From Chryseobacterium sp. LJ668 (GTDB taxonomy: Bacteria > Bacteroidota > Bacteroidia > Flavobacteriales > Weeksellaceae), in assembly GCF_019613955.1 (NCBI RefSeq), contig NZ_CP080443.1, positions 868,001 to 932,000 of the forward strand: DNA of 64,000 nt, in the 5' to 3' direction. This document shows positions 1-8,622 of the stretch, one piece after another. The notes under the pieces were generated by a model. It made no database searches. It had not been told where the DNA came from and saw nothing but the letters and a program-made list of their open reading frames with translations. Position numbers and translations under genes: made by a program. Position 1 is the stretch's first letter; the number at the start of each line of letters is the position of its first letter.

Positions 1-425
1 TTGCCCTTGAAAACCTTAAGGCTAAAGGTGCAAAATTCAGTTCGGGGCAGGTGAATGACTGGATGGATTGCGGAAACAAAAATGCAACCGTCGAAACCAA
101 CTGTAAAATTCTTGCCTATGAAAAAGAGGAAATGTCTCATTTTGCAGCTACATCTGTTGTTGAAAACTCTCTGATTATTCCACCTTGTTTTATCGGCGAA
201 AACGTGAAGATTTTTAATTCAAAAATCGGCCCCGGAGTTTCTATTGGAAATAACACTGTGATTATCAATTCAAATATCGAAAATTCTTTAATCCAGGAAA
301 ATACAAAAATTAATCACGGGAACCTTTCTAACTCAATGATTGGTAATTCTGCCCAATATTTTGGGGTTGCAAGAGAGATTTCTTTAGGTGATTTTTCGGT
401 TTTAGATTTTCTGAATAAAGATTAA
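1..425 (+). CDS. Sugar-phosphate nucleotidyltransferase, C-terminal part (5' end outside window)
   Basis: An open frame enters from the left edge and is in frame from base 3, giving about 140 residues. It begins inside the end of a nucleotidyltransferase domain, with the motif NDWMDCGNKNATVETN that closes the RmlA/GlmU-type catalytic fold (V-x-W-x-D-C-G). Then come short hexapeptide-like turns (IIPPCFIGENVKI, IGPGVSIGNNTVI) of a left-handed beta-helix. This matches family members that make NDP-sugars, such as glucose-1-phosphate thymidylyltransferase-like proteins. The substrate cannot be told because the nucleotide and sugar pockets lie upstream. An apparent GTG at base 51 is internal, not the start. 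Confidence 0.8.
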   Translation, partial: ALENLKAKGAKFSSGQVNDWMDCGNKNATVETNCKILAYEKEEMSHFAATSVVENSLIIPPCFIGENVKIFNSKIGPGVSIGNNTVIINSNIENSLIQENTKINHGNLSNSMIGNSAQYFGVAREISLGDFSVLDFLNKD

Positions 426-441
426 TTTCACTTAAAATAAA

Positions 442-485
442 TTGACGCCAGACCGCACAACGTGTTTTGTATGGTTTGGCGTTAA
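442..485. other. Imperfect hairpin between genes
   Basis: The spacer folds into a long imperfect stem: TTGACGCCAGACC (from 442) faces GGTTTGGCGTTAA (to 485), with two G-T wobbles in the outer helix and further pairing of ACAA with TTGT around a short loop. No clear T run follows, so it may be a terminator-attenuator or an mRNA-end stabiliser between the nucleotidyltransferase and the DUF4292 gene. Confidence 0.45.
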
Positions 486-513
486 TATTGTACCCTATTG
501 ATTTAAAAAATAT

Positions 514-1359
514 ATGAAAAAGTGGATCACGTTATTGCTGGCAACACTGGTTATACTTTCTTGTAAAACCAGAAAAAATGCTGTGCAGAACCCCTCTGAA
601 AATGACAGTATTCAGGTTGTAAATTCAGATAATAAAAAACCGATAGATGCCGGCAAAAATATATCCGACCGATTGACTTTTTACGAAAGTATTTATATCC
701 ATCCGAAATTTGAGCAGATTAAGATCAACAGCAAAATTACGGCTGATAATATAAGGGTAAGTCCGTTAGATGCGACGATTTATATTGAAAGTGATAAAAA
801 AATATGGTCAAATATTAATTTTCTTTTTTTTAATGCGGCCAGAGCAATTATTACTCCTGACGGCATTAAGGCAGTTGACAAATACAATAAAAATTATATT
901 GATTCTGATTTTGAATATTTAAATAATTTACTGAATATCAATTTCATAGATTACAAAACTTTAGAAAAAATTCTTTTAGGAAGAACATTTTTAGTGGTAA
1001 GTGACAGGAATTCGAAAATCACGAAAAACATGCAGGGATACCAGCTTGAATCAATCGTCAATCAGAAAATTGTGACCAATGATCAGGAACGTGAGTATAA
1101 AATCACTATGCACTATTCCAACGATTATGATTTAATTTACGTTAAATTACAGGATGTGAAATCCGATGACGCAGTTGAAATCGTATATGATCAATGGGAG
1201 AGCTTTGAAAATAATCTCAGATTGCCGCAAAGTGTTAAAATAATTATAAAAGGTTCAAAAACAAGCCAGATTCTATTAGAAAATACGAAATTTGGCTTCA
1301 CTAGGATGGAAACACCGTATTCAGTTCCAACCAATTATAAGAAAATTGAGATTCAATGA
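514..1359 (+). CDS. DUF4292 family lipoprotein
   Basis: This 281-residue protein starts with a lipoprotein signal peptide ending L-S-C at residues 15-17, so it is probably anchored in a membrane facing the periplasm. The rest resembles the DUF4292 family, which is typical of Bacteroidota and, as far as I recall, related in fold to the LolA/LolB lipoprotein carriers. That relation is family knowledge and cannot be seen here directly. The stop overlaps the start of the EnvC-like gene (ATGA), so the two are translationally coupled and probably act together in envelope biogenesis. Exact function is unknown. Confidence 0.8.
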   Translation: MKKWITLLLATLVILSCKTRKNAVQNPSENDSIQVVNSDNKKPIDAGKNISDRLTFYESIYIHPKFEQIKINSKITADNIRVSPLDATIYIESDKKIWSNINFLFFNAARAIITPDGIKAVDKYNKNYIDSDFEYLNNLLNINFIDYKTLEKILLGRTFLVVSDRNSKITKNMQGYQLESIVNQKIVTNDQEREYKITMHYSNDYDLIYVKLQDVKSDDAVEIVYDQWESFENNLRLPQSVKIIIKGSKTSQILLENTKFGFTRMETPYSVPTNYKKIEIQ

Positions 1360-2909
1360 TTAAAAAATTTAGCTTTTTAATAGGAATTTTGCTGTTCACG
1401 CTGCACTTTGGGCAAAAAAAAGAACAGTTACAGCAACAAAATGCCGAGCTTAAAAAACAAATTGCAAAAATAAATTCTGAGTTGGCGAAGACGAGAAACG
1501 ATTCTAAACTTTCGATTTCGTATCTTACAAGTGTTAACCAAAAATTAGCTCTGAGAGAAAAGGTTTATAATAATACTCAAAAGGAGAAGAGATTTATAGA
1601 AGATGAGATTTATCTCCGTCAGCTCGAAATCAACAGGCAAAATCGTGAGTTAGCCGTTTTAAGAAAGAATTATGCACATGTTCTTGTTAACGCATATAAA
1701 AATAAAGGAGTTCAGAATAAAGTGACATTTATTCTCTCTTCAAAAGGTTTTGGAGAAGCATTAAGAAGAGTGCAATATCTAAAGCAGTATTCTGATTATC
1801 AGGACAAAAAAGCAGCAGAAATCACTAATGCTGCGGTTGAATTAAAAAGATCTGTAGAAAAGAAACGAAAATCTGCTGTTGAGAAAGAAAATTTATTGGT
1901 CAATCAGCAGAAAGATCTGACAACAATCAGTGCCGAGCGGAAGCAGAAAGAGCAGTTAGTCAATGATTTTAAAAAGAATGAAACTAAACTTGCCGGAGAA
2001 TTAAGACAAAAACAAACTCAGTCGAAAGCACTTGAAGGGCAGATACGATCTATCATCGCAGAGGAAATTCGCAAAGCAAAAGCAGAAGAAGAATCTCGGA
2101 AAAAAGCAGAAGCAGAAAAAATACGTCTGGCAAAAATAGCTGCTGACAGAGAGAAAGCAAAAATTGATGCAGAAAATAAAGCAAGAGCTGATGCATTAGA
2201 AAGAGAAAGGAAAATAGCTGAAGCTGAAGCTAAAAAAGCTGCTGATTTTGCTGCAAAAAGAGCTGAAGAAGAAAGGAAGAGAACTGAAGATGCAGCGAAA
2301 AGTGAGGCAAGTGCTAAAGACGAATCAAGAAAAGTTGCCGCAAAAAAAGCATCAGATGATGCAGCATTACGATCAAGAGAAGCCGCAACAAAACTGGCTG
2401 CAGCAAAAGCAGCTGAAGCAGCATTAGAGAAGAAAACAAACGATGATAAGAAAGCCGCAGAAACTAAGGCAATGACCAATTACGGGGTTTCTACATCAGC
2501 AGGAAATAGTTTTGCAGCAAATAAGGGAAGATTGGCAATGCCTGCATACGGTACCATTACACACCGTTTCGGGAGACAGCCACATCCTGTATTTAAAAAT
2601 ATTGTTGAAGAAAACAACGGGATTAAAATTTCGGTAGCAAAAGGTACCAGCGCAAAAGCAGTTTTTCCGGGTACAGTTTCTTCAGTAATGCCTTCATCTG
2701 ACGGCACAAAAACAGTTTTGATAAAGCATGGAGATTATTTCTCCATTTATTCAAACCTCAGCAATAATACGGTATCAAAAGGCCAACAGGTTTCTGCAGG
2801 GACTTCTGTAGGTACCGTTGCCCAGGATTTTGATGGCTCGTTTACCTTAGATTTCCAGATTTGGAGAGGTGATACACCGGTAGATCCTTTAGGTTGGGTT
2901 TCATATTAA
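1356..2909 (+). CDS. EnvC-like murein hydrolase activator (M23/LytM fold, degenerate)
   Basis: The 517-residue protein has a signal peptide (to about residue 19), a very long coiled coil rich in Lys, Glu and Ala (about 20-370), and a C-terminal LytM/M23 domain (about 388-517). The zinc ligands of active M23 peptidases are not in place: where H-x-G-x-D is expected the sequence reads NNGIKI, and the later H-x-H is LDFQI. That is the pattern of EnvC, which activates periplasmic amidases during septum splitting and does not cut peptidoglycan itself. The Ala/Lys/Glu-rich DNA at 2018-2479 gives a long antisense frame that is an artefact. The start overlaps the DUF4292 stop. Confidence 0.87.
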   Translation: MIKKFSFLIGILLFTLHFGQKKEQLQQQNAELKKQIAKINSELAKTRNDSKLSISYLTSVNQKLALREKVYNNTQKEKRFIEDEIYLRQLEINRQNRELAVLRKNYAHVLVNAYKNKGVQNKVTFILSSKGFGEALRRVQYLKQYSDYQDKKAAEITNAAVELKRSVEKKRKSAVEKENLLVNQQKDLTTISAERKQKEQLVNDFKKNETKLAGELRQKQTQSKALEGQIRSIIAEEIRKAKAEEESRKKAEAEKIRLAKIAADREKAKIDAENKARADALERERKIAEAEAKKAADFAAKRAEEERKRTEDAAKSEASAKDESRKVAAKKASDDAALRSREAATKLAAAKAAEAALEKKTNDDKKAAETKAMTNYGVSTSAGNSFAANKGRLAMPAYGTITHRFGRQPHPVFKNIVEENNGIKISVAKGTSAKAVFPGTVSSVMPSSDGTKTVLIKHGDYFSIYSNLSNNTVSKGQQVSAGTSVGTVAQDFDGSFTLDFQIWRGDTPVDPLGWVSY

Positions 2910-2939
2910 AAAAATATTAACTTTGTAAAAATTTAAGAA

Positions 2940-3155
2940 ATGTATACACTTACAATACTGTCATTATCTTGGCAACATATTCTGATCGTTGCGATCATTC
3001 TTTTACTTCTTTTCGGGGGAAAAAAAATTCCGGAATTGATGAGAGGTATGGGATCTGGAATTAAAGAATTTAAAGATGCTGTAAAAGAAGAAGATAAGCC
3101 GGTGACTAAAACCGAGAATCCATCTTCAACTACTACCAATAATACCAGCAACTAA
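2940..3155 (+). CDS. tatA: Sec-independent translocase subunit TatA/TatE
   Basis: At 71 residues it has the usual TatA shape: a short N-terminal segment, one membrane helix (about 13-24, HILIVAIILLLLF), the conserved F-G-G-K-K-I-P-E-L hinge, an amphipathic helix (MRGMGSGIKEFKDAVKEE) and a polar Thr/Asn tail. It forms the channel through which folded proteins with twin-arginine signals are exported. No tatC is nearby. A likely Tat substrate in this window is the twin-arginine ferritin-like lipoprotein at 57023-57733. It lies 30 bp after the EnvC-like gene and 16 bp before the DUF4254 gene, so it is probably in the same operon. Confidence 0.93.
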   Translation: MYTLTILSLSWQHILIVAIILLLLFGGKKIPELMRGMGSGIKEFKDAVKEEDKPVTKTENPSSTTTNNTSN

Positions 3156-3171
3156 AAACTTTTTATCCGAA

Positions 3172-3783
3172 ATGAATTTCAGCGACATTGCTTGGGAAAT
3201 CTTCAATAAATCAATTGAAGACTACCATGTTTTAGATAACATCGAAACGCCAATTAATAATACATTTCCTATCGACAGTTTGGAACGGATTTTGTATGCT
3301 AAAAACTGGATTGATACCGTTCAATGGCATTTGGAAGATATTATTAGAGACGAAAATATAGATCCTGTTAATGCACTTCAGCTGAAAAGAAGCATTGATG
3401 CTTCTAACCAGAAAAGAACAGATTTAGTTGAATTTATAGATAGTTGGTTTCTAGAAAAATATAAAAATAGCGCTCCAAAAATTGATGCGAAGATAAATAC
3501 CGAAACTCCAGCTTGGGCTGTAGACAGATTATCTATACTTGCGCTGAAGGTTTATCATATGTCATTAGAAGCCAATAGAGCATCAGCTTCCGAAGAGCAT
3601 CGTATAAATTGTCAAAAAAAATTAGATGTACTTCTTGATCAGAAAGAAGATCTATCTACTTCAATTAGTCAATTGCTTACTGATATTGAGAACGGTGATG
3701 TTAAGATGAAAGTGTACAAACAGATGAAAATGTACAATGATGAAAGTCTTAACCCAATCCTTTATCAAAAGGAGCAAAAATGA
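3172..3783 (+). CDS. DUF4254 family protein
   Basis: This 203-residue, mostly helical, soluble protein has no signal peptide. The opening (FSDIAWEIFNKSIEDYH) and the I-L-Y-x-K-N-W-I-D-T-V-Q-W-H-L-E-D segment match the DUF4254 family of Bacteroidota, which has no assigned biochemical role. The pattern of acidic and basic heptads suggests a helical bundle. The stop codon overlaps the start of the following lipoprotein gene (ATGA), so it is cotranscribed with the tatA run. Function cannot be inferred beyond a possible envelope or polysaccharide link from its neighbours. Confidence 0.82.
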   Translation: MNFSDIAWEIFNKSIEDYHVLDNIETPINNTFPIDSLERILYAKNWIDTVQWHLEDIIRDENIDPVNALQLKRSIDASNQKRTDLVEFIDSWFLEKYKNSAPKIDAKINTETPAWAVDRLSILALKVYHMSLEANRASASEEHRINCQKKLDVLLDQKEDLSTSISQLLTDIENGDVKMKVYKQMKMYNDESLNPILYQKEQK

Positions 3784-4238
3784 AACCACTATATTTCGGA
3801 TTACTTTTATTAATCACCATATCCTGCGCCACAGAAAAACCTAACGTTTCTCCCTTGTCTAATGGCTTTTACAGTGAGGCGAAGAAGGCTGAAGCAGATG
3901 CAGAATCTAATGATAGTTTTTCTATCAACATCAATGAAAATATAAACGCTGCAGAAATCACTAATTTGATTTCAACTTTTCCCAAATTTAAAAATTCAGC
4001 GGTAAATGTAGAGGTCAGTACTTTAAAGTATACCTTACAGAATTATTTATATGCTATCGATGCTGGTAATATTTCCGGAAAAAACAAAACTCTAAATAGT
4101 TTAGAAAAATCTTACAAAAAAATTCAGAAACTCAGAAAATATCTCAATAAAGACGATAATGAGGTTCTTAACAGATATCTGGTAAGATTAAAAACCAATG
4201 TTACTTTTATTGAAAACTCGATAAACAGTAAAAAATAA
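3780..4238 (+). CDS. Small lipoprotein of unknown function
   Basis: The 152-residue product starts MKPLYFGLLLLITISC, a lipoprotein signal with cysteine at residue 16, followed by a polar linker and a helical, Lys/Asn-rich body (about 45-150). No known domain is recognised. The ATGA overlap with the DUF4254 gene and the 11-bp gap to ribA place it inside the same transcript. It may be a periplasmic partner of the DUF4254 protein, but that rests on gene order alone. Confidence 0.75.
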   Translation: MKPLYFGLLLLITISCATEKPNVSPLSNGFYSEAKKAEADAESNDSFSININENINAAEITNLISTFPKFKNSAVNVEVSTLKYTLQNYLYAIDAGNISGKNKTLNSLEKSYKKIQKLRKYLNKDDNEVLNRYLVRLKTNVTFIENSINSKK

Positions 4239-4249
4239 CTAATAATTAA

Positions 4250-4843
4250 ATGATTAAAATTCAGGCGGAAGCTAATGTTCCTACCGATCATGGGAATTTC
4301 CGAATGATAGCTTTTTCTGAGGAGTCTAGTGATTGGATGCCTCATATGGCGATCATTGCCGAAAATACAGATCTCTCAAAGCCTGTCAACGTACGTTTCC
4401 ATTCTGAATGTATCACTGGTGAAGTTTTTCATTCTCAAAAGTGTGAGTGCGGGCAACAGTTAGACGCTGCAATGAAATACATGCATGAAAATGGTGGCAT
4501 CATCGTTTATCTTCGTCAGGAAGGAAGGAATATAGGAATTATCAACAAGCTAAAAGCTTACTCGCTTCAGGAAAAAGGCTTTGATACCGTTGCTGCTAAT
4601 TTGGAGCTGGGCTTGCCTGCCGATGACCGAAATTTTGCTGTAGCCATAGAAATTCTCAATATTTTACAGATTAAAGATATTAATCTTTTAACAAATAATC
4701 CTGAAAAGGTGAAGTTTGTAAGGGAAAGCAATATCAATTTAAATTCAAGAATTCCTTTACAGATTCCGGCGAGTGACGCAAGCAGAGGATATTTACAGAC
4801 AAAAAAAGATTACTTCGGGCATCTTTTGGATGATGAAGTTTAG
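4250..4843 (+). CDS. ribA: GTP cyclohydrolase II
   Basis: RibA converts GTP to a diaminopyrimidine phosphate plus formate, the first step of riboflavin synthesis. The 197-residue length is that of stand-alone RibA. The zinc-binding cysteines are in SECITGEVFHSQKCECGQQL (about residues 61-80), and the catalytic region reads LRQEGRNIGIINKLKAYSLQ. The C-terminal TNNPEKV segment is also typical. It is not fused to the RibB domain, so the butanone-phosphate synthase must lie elsewhere. It is the last gene of the rightward run and ends just before a strong hairpin terminator. Confidence 0.95.
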   Translation: MIKIQAEANVPTDHGNFRMIAFSEESSDWMPHMAIIAENTDLSKPVNVRFHSECITGEVFHSQKCECGQQLDAAMKYMHENGGIIVYLRQEGRNIGIINKLKAYSLQEKGFDTVAANLELGLPADDRNFAVAIEILNILQIKDINLLTNNPEKVKFVRESNINLNSRIPLQIPASDASRGYLQTKKDYFGHLLDDEV

Positions 4844-4870
4844 ATTTTTTAAAATTCAAACAAAAATTAA

Positions 4871-4893
4871 AGCTCTGAGAATTTCTCAGAGCT
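4871..4893. terminator. Bidirectional intrinsic terminator
   Basis: AGCTCTGAGA pairs perfectly with TCTCAGAGCT around an ATT loop, followed by TTTTT on the plus strand and preceded by an A-rich stretch for the minus strand. It lies between convergent ribA and the lipoprotein gene at 4923. Confidence 0.85.
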
Positions 4894-4922
4894 TTTTAAT
4901 TATAAAACTAAAGGATTATAAA

Positions 4923-5438
4923 TTAATTTTTTAATTTAATTTTAGATTCGTCAATTCCGTAATATTTAATAACTGCATTGTAATCTTTATGATCAATACT
5001 ATTTTTACCTGTTTTAGCAGGAACTACAACCACTCTGAATCTTTTTCCCGCATAATATGTTGAATTTGCGTCTAAGTTCAATGTAGGGGTTGAATTTACA
5101 TTTATTTGTATGTCGAATTTACTGAAATCAAAGTTATAATCTACCTCATCAATACTACCTACAAAAACTGTGTAAGGAAGCAGTCTCCATACGGGAGAAT
5201 TATTAGCCGTTCCTGTTTGCATATAGATAAGTACTACATCAGACTCCACTAAAGGATCGTTAAATTCATCAGAAAACTGGTATAGATTGCTGCTGGATCT
5301 TATAAAAGTTGGCGAAATATCATAAGCGGTTGCATAAGTGTCATTATCTTCTACCTGTACCACTTCATCATTATCATCACAGCTTAATATGAATAAACCG
5401 GCAAATGCCAGCATTAGAATTGAAAGAAATTTTTTCAT
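4923..5438 (-). CDS. Lipoprotein of unknown function
   Basis: This 171-residue product has a lipoprotein signal (MKKFLSILMLAFAGLFILSC, cysteine 20) followed by an acidic stretch DDNDEVVQVEDND, the kind of acidic tag after the cysteine that can direct lipoproteins to the surface in some Bacteroidota. The body is rich in beta-prone residues and has no domain I recognise. It stands alone, convergent with ribA and divergent from the GH3 gene, so it is probably a monocistronic envelope protein. Confidence 0.75.
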   Translation of the reverse strand: MKKFLSILMLAFAGLFILSCDDNDEVVQVEDNDTYATAYDISPTFIRSSSNLYQFSDEFNDPLVESDVVLIYMQTGTANNSPVWRLLPYTVFVGSIDEVDYNFDFSKFDIQINVNSTPTLNLDANSTYYAGKRFRVVVVPAKTGKNSIDHKDYNAVIKYYGIDESKIKLKN

Positions 5439-5503
5439 TTTATAAAATTTAATATTATTACTTACTATGCGGGATCAAAACATATACCAAAAAACTGAAA
5501 AAC

Positions 5504-5537
5504 TTTGTTTCTGCTGTTTTTTTTAATTGTATTTTTG
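5504..5537 (+). promoter_or_regulatory. Bacteroidota-type promoter for the GH3 gene
   Basis: TTTG at 5504-5507 and TATTTTTG at 5530-5537 are 22 bp apart, fitting the TTTG / TAnnTTTG consensus. The ATG lies 17 bp after the -7 element. Confidence 0.55.
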
Positions 5538-5553
5538 TTCTTATTCAAAAATC

Positions 5554-7284
5554 ATGAACAAAGTAGCTTTTCAATTACTCTTCATTTTACTGTTTATCCA
5601 TTCACAGATTTCTGCACAATACCAGCCGAAAAACATTTCTCAGTCAGATCAGAAAAAAGCTCAGCAATGGGTTGATAAAGCTTACAGCTCATTAACTCAG
5701 GATGAAAAGCTGGGGCAGCTATTTATTGTTGCACTGTATACCAATAAGGATGAAAACCACATCAATCAGGTTAGAAATATTGTCACTAGTGATAAAATCG
5801 GCGGGTTGATTTTGATGCAGGACGATGCAGCAAGAGAAATCAATTTAGTCAATGAATTTCAGCAAAAATCAAAAATTCCGTTAATGATCGGGATGGATGC
5901 TGAATGGGGAATTTACCAGAGAATTGCTGCTGCACACAAATTTCCGTGGGCGATGACTTTGGGAGCGATTCAGGATAAGAACCTGATTTATCAAATGGCC
6001 GCAAAAATCGCTGAGGACTGCAAAAGAATGGGTATCAACTGGGATTTTGCTCCGGTTGTAGATGTCAACACCAATCCAAACAATCCGATTATCGGAAACA
6101 GAAGCTTCGGGTCAGAAGTTTCTAATGTTACCCAATCTGCACTCTCCTACTCCAAAGGCTTGCAGGATAACAATATTTTGGCAGCTATCAAACATTTTCC
6201 GGGTCACGGCGATACAAGTACCGACTCACATTTAGACCTGCCGGTAGTCTCTCACTCATTAGAAAGATTAAATTCAATTGAATTGGCACCTTTCAAAGCT
6301 TTGATGAATAAAGGAATTGGCGGAGTGATGGTTGCTCATTTATATGTTCCAAGCTTAGAACCACAGAAAGGAATTCCCGCTTCAATTTCAAAAAATATCA
6401 TCACAGGTCTATTAAAAGAAAAATTAGGCTACAAAGGTTTAATTATTACCGACGCTCTGAATATGGGTGCAGTTGCCAATAAATATCAACCAGGCGAATT
6501 AGATGCATTTGCTTTCAAGGCTGGAAATGACATTATGCTTTTTTCACAGGGTGTTGCAGAAGGTAAGAAACTGATTCAGAAAGCAATCGATAATGGCGAA
6601 ATTTCACAATCAAGAGTGGAAGAAAGTGTAAAAAAGATTTTACTGACAAAATATTTTTTAGGATTAAATCAATACACTCCAAAAAATCCTGAAAATGTTA
6701 ATCAAGACATCAATAATACTTCTCACAAAATATTGGTTCAGAATCTTTATGCAAATGCTTTAACTTTAATAAAAGACGAAAAGAAACTACTTCCTTTAAA
6801 CTGTAAAAGCACCTGCTACTACGTTCCTTTGGAAGAAGCACCTTATCAGACTTTTGCAGATCAATTAAATTTAAACTCTACTGTCATTATTAAAAAAGCT
6901 TCGGAAATCAATAGCATTCCTGCAAATTCTACAGTGATTGTTGGTTTTCACAAGGATAATTCAACAGCGTATAAGCCGTACAAAATATCTGCTGAATCGA
7001 AAAAGGTTTTGGCAGACTTAACTAAAAATCAAAATGTAATTTTAAATATCTTCGGAAGTGCTTATGCATTGAAAGACATTGATATTTCAAAAGTTTCCAC
7101 CGTTTTGGTTTCTTACGAAAACAATGATGATTCAATGACAGCAACTGCAAATGCCATCAATGGGAAAACAAATATATCAGGAAGGCTCCCGGTTTTGGTA
7201 AACGACCAACTGAAAGCGGGAATGGGAATTACATTAGAAGCCCCGCAATTTTCTAAATCAACAGAATTCACCACATCAAAATAA
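5554..7284 (+). CDS. Glycoside hydrolase family 3 (beta-N-acetylglucosaminidase type)
   Basis: The product has 576 residues from the ATG at 5554. A TTG 27 bp upstream is in frame, but it lies just before the promoter -7 element and would spoil the signal peptide (MNKVAFQLLFILLFIHSQISAQ). The family 3 catalytic domain carries the NagZ-type histidine loop KHFPGHGDTSTDSHLD (about residues 213-228) and the nucleophile aspartate in IITDALNMGA (about residue 300). A second alpha/beta domain follows (about 390-560). Such enzymes remove beta-linked N-acetylglucosamine, for example from peptidoglycan fragments. Unlike many Flavobacteriia relatives it carries no C-terminal beta-lactamase domain. It probably acts in the periplasm; substrate is inferred. 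Confidence 0.88.
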   Translation: MNKVAFQLLFILLFIHSQISAQYQPKNISQSDQKKAQQWVDKAYSSLTQDEKLGQLFIVALYTNKDENHINQVRNIVTSDKIGGLILMQDDAAREINLVNEFQQKSKIPLMIGMDAEWGIYQRIAAAHKFPWAMTLGAIQDKNLIYQMAAKIAEDCKRMGINWDFAPVVDVNTNPNNPIIGNRSFGSEVSNVTQSALSYSKGLQDNNILAAIKHFPGHGDTSTDSHLDLPVVSHSLERLNSIELAPFKALMNKGIGGVMVAHLYVPSLEPQKGIPASISKNIITGLLKEKLGYKGLIITDALNMGAVANKYQPGELDAFAFKAGNDIMLFSQGVAEGKKLIQKAIDNGEISQSRVEESVKKILLTKYFLGLNQYTPKNPENVNQDINNTSHKILVQNLYANALTLIKDEKKLLPLNCKSTCYYVPLEEAPYQTFADQLNLNSTVIIKKASEINSIPANSTVIVGFHKDNSTAYKPYKISAESKKVLADLTKNQNVILNIFGSAYALKDIDISKVSTVLVSYENNDDSMTATANAINGKTNISGRLPVLVNDQLKAGMGITLEAPQFSKSTEFTTSK

Positions 7285-7350
7285 AATAAGATTAAATGAA
7301 ATCCACTTTTAAGTATTTATTTGACTTATTAAAAACCAAAAATTAAATCA

Positions 7351-8499
7351 ATGAAAATAGGCATACTTTGCTACCCAACATACGGCGGAAGCGGAATCGT
7401 AGCAACAGAACTCGGGATGTCTCTCGCCAATAAAGGCTATGAGGTGCATTTTATCAGTTCGGCCCTACCTGCAAGATTAGACATTACCAATCCCAATATT
7501 TTTTTTCACAAAGTAAATGTTCAGACCTATCCGCTTTTTCAGTATCAGCCTTACGATATCGCACTGAGCTCGATGATTTACCGTGTTGTGAATCTTTATA
7601 AATTAGATCTGCTTCATGCACATTATGCCATTCCGTATGCCTACGCGGCTTTTACGGCAAAACAAATGCTGAAAGAAGATAATAATGACATTCCTTTGGT
7701 GACTACTCTTCACGGGACCGATATTACGCTTGTGGGCCAACATCCCAGTTACAAGCATGCGGTAGAATTTTCTATCAATCAGTCTGACGCGATTACTTCT
7801 GTTTCTGAAAGCCTGAAAAAAGATACCCTGCAGTTTTTCCGTATCAAAAAAGAAATTCAGGTAATTACCAATTTCATCGATAATACCGAGTTTGAAGATC
7901 TTAATGAATGCCAGAGAACCCAGTTTGCCAGTGCTGATGAAAAAATACTGATCCACGTTTCCAATTTAAGACCTGTAAAACGTGTGGAAGAAGTGCTGCA
8001 GATTTTTAAAAGCGTCGAAAAGAAAGTTAAATCTAAATTGATCATCATCGGTGAAGGACCCGATATGGAGAAAGTAAATTCTTTCTTAGAAGAAAACCCG
8101 GAACTGATCTCTAAAATCCGTCTTTTAGGCAAAGTAAATGATTTGTACAGGATCTTGCGCTTGTCAGACGTATTCTTATTGCCATCTGAGCAGGAAAGTT
8201 TTGGTTTGGCAGCTCTTGAAGCGATGGCAGCAAATACGCCGGTTATCAGCTCCAATGCAGGTGGAATTCCTGAAGTTAATATTCAGGGTGAGACAGGATT
8301 TTTAGCTGAAATCGGAAATGTAGAAGCCATGAGCAATTACACAATTAAGCTTCTCAGCAATGAAGAATTGTTGGCTCAGATGAAAATCAATGCCAAAGAG
8401 CAGGCTATTAAATTTGATCTAAAAAATGTTCTTCCGATCTATGAAGAAATGTACAAAACAACGATTGCAAATTTTAAAAAGGAACCGGCAAAGGTTTAA
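7351..8499 (+). CDS. bshA: N-acetyl-alpha-D-glucosaminyl L-malate synthase
   Basis: BshA joins UDP-GlcNAc to L-malate, the first step of bacillithiol synthesis. The 382-residue GT-B (family 4) protein opens with KIGILCYPTYGGSGIVATEL, the N-terminal signature of BshA, and holds HAHYAIPYA and TTLHGTDITLVG in the acceptor domain. The donor-binding motif EQESFGLAALEAMAANTPV lies near residues 280-298, followed by the N-A-G-G-I-P-E-V loop. Length agrees with known BshA. No bshB or bshC gene is adjacent, as is common. It is likely cytoplasmic. A clear terminator follows. Confidence 0.94.
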   Translation: MKIGILCYPTYGGSGIVATELGMSLANKGYEVHFISSALPARLDITNPNIFFHKVNVQTYPLFQYQPYDIALSSMIYRVVNLYKLDLLHAHYAIPYAYAAFTAKQMLKEDNNDIPLVTTLHGTDITLVGQHPSYKHAVEFSINQSDAITSVSESLKKDTLQFFRIKKEIQVITNFIDNTEFEDLNECQRTQFASADEKILIHVSNLRPVKRVEEVLQIFKSVEKKVKSKLIIIGEGPDMEKVNSFLEENPELISKIRLLGKVNDLYRILRLSDVFLLPSEQESFGLAALEAMAANTPVISSNAGGIPEVNIQGETGFLAEIGNVEAMSNYTIKLLSNEELLAQMKINAKEQAIKFDLKNVLPIYEEMYKTTIANFKKEPAKV

Positions 8500-8520
8500 A
8501 AATTCCAAATATTATTAATT

Positions 8521-8544
8521 AAATCAGAGTCAGTGCTCTGATTT
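8521..8544 (+). terminator. Intrinsic terminator after bshA
   Basis: AAATCAGAG pairs with CTCTGATTT around a TCAGTG loop and runs into a tract of T residues. Confidence 0.85.
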
Positions 8545-8593
8545 TTTTTATGCCTTTATTTTTGAACCATCATATTTTAAATTCAAATTTTCT

Positions 8594-8601
8594 TACATTA
8601 G
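8594..8601 (+). promoter_or_regulatory. Possible -7 element before the DUF2851 gene
   Basis: TACATTAG matches seven of eight positions of TAnnTTTG and lies 21 bp before the ATG. No strong -33 element is evident. Confidence 0.3.
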
Positions 8602-8622
8602 TGGTAACACAAAACACCACAG

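Noticed and set aside
2018..2707. Long minus-strand open frames opposite the EnvC-like gene
   Set aside because: The Ala/Ser/Phe-rich reading mirrors the Ala/Lys/Glu coiled coil; codon bias and motifs support the plus strand only.
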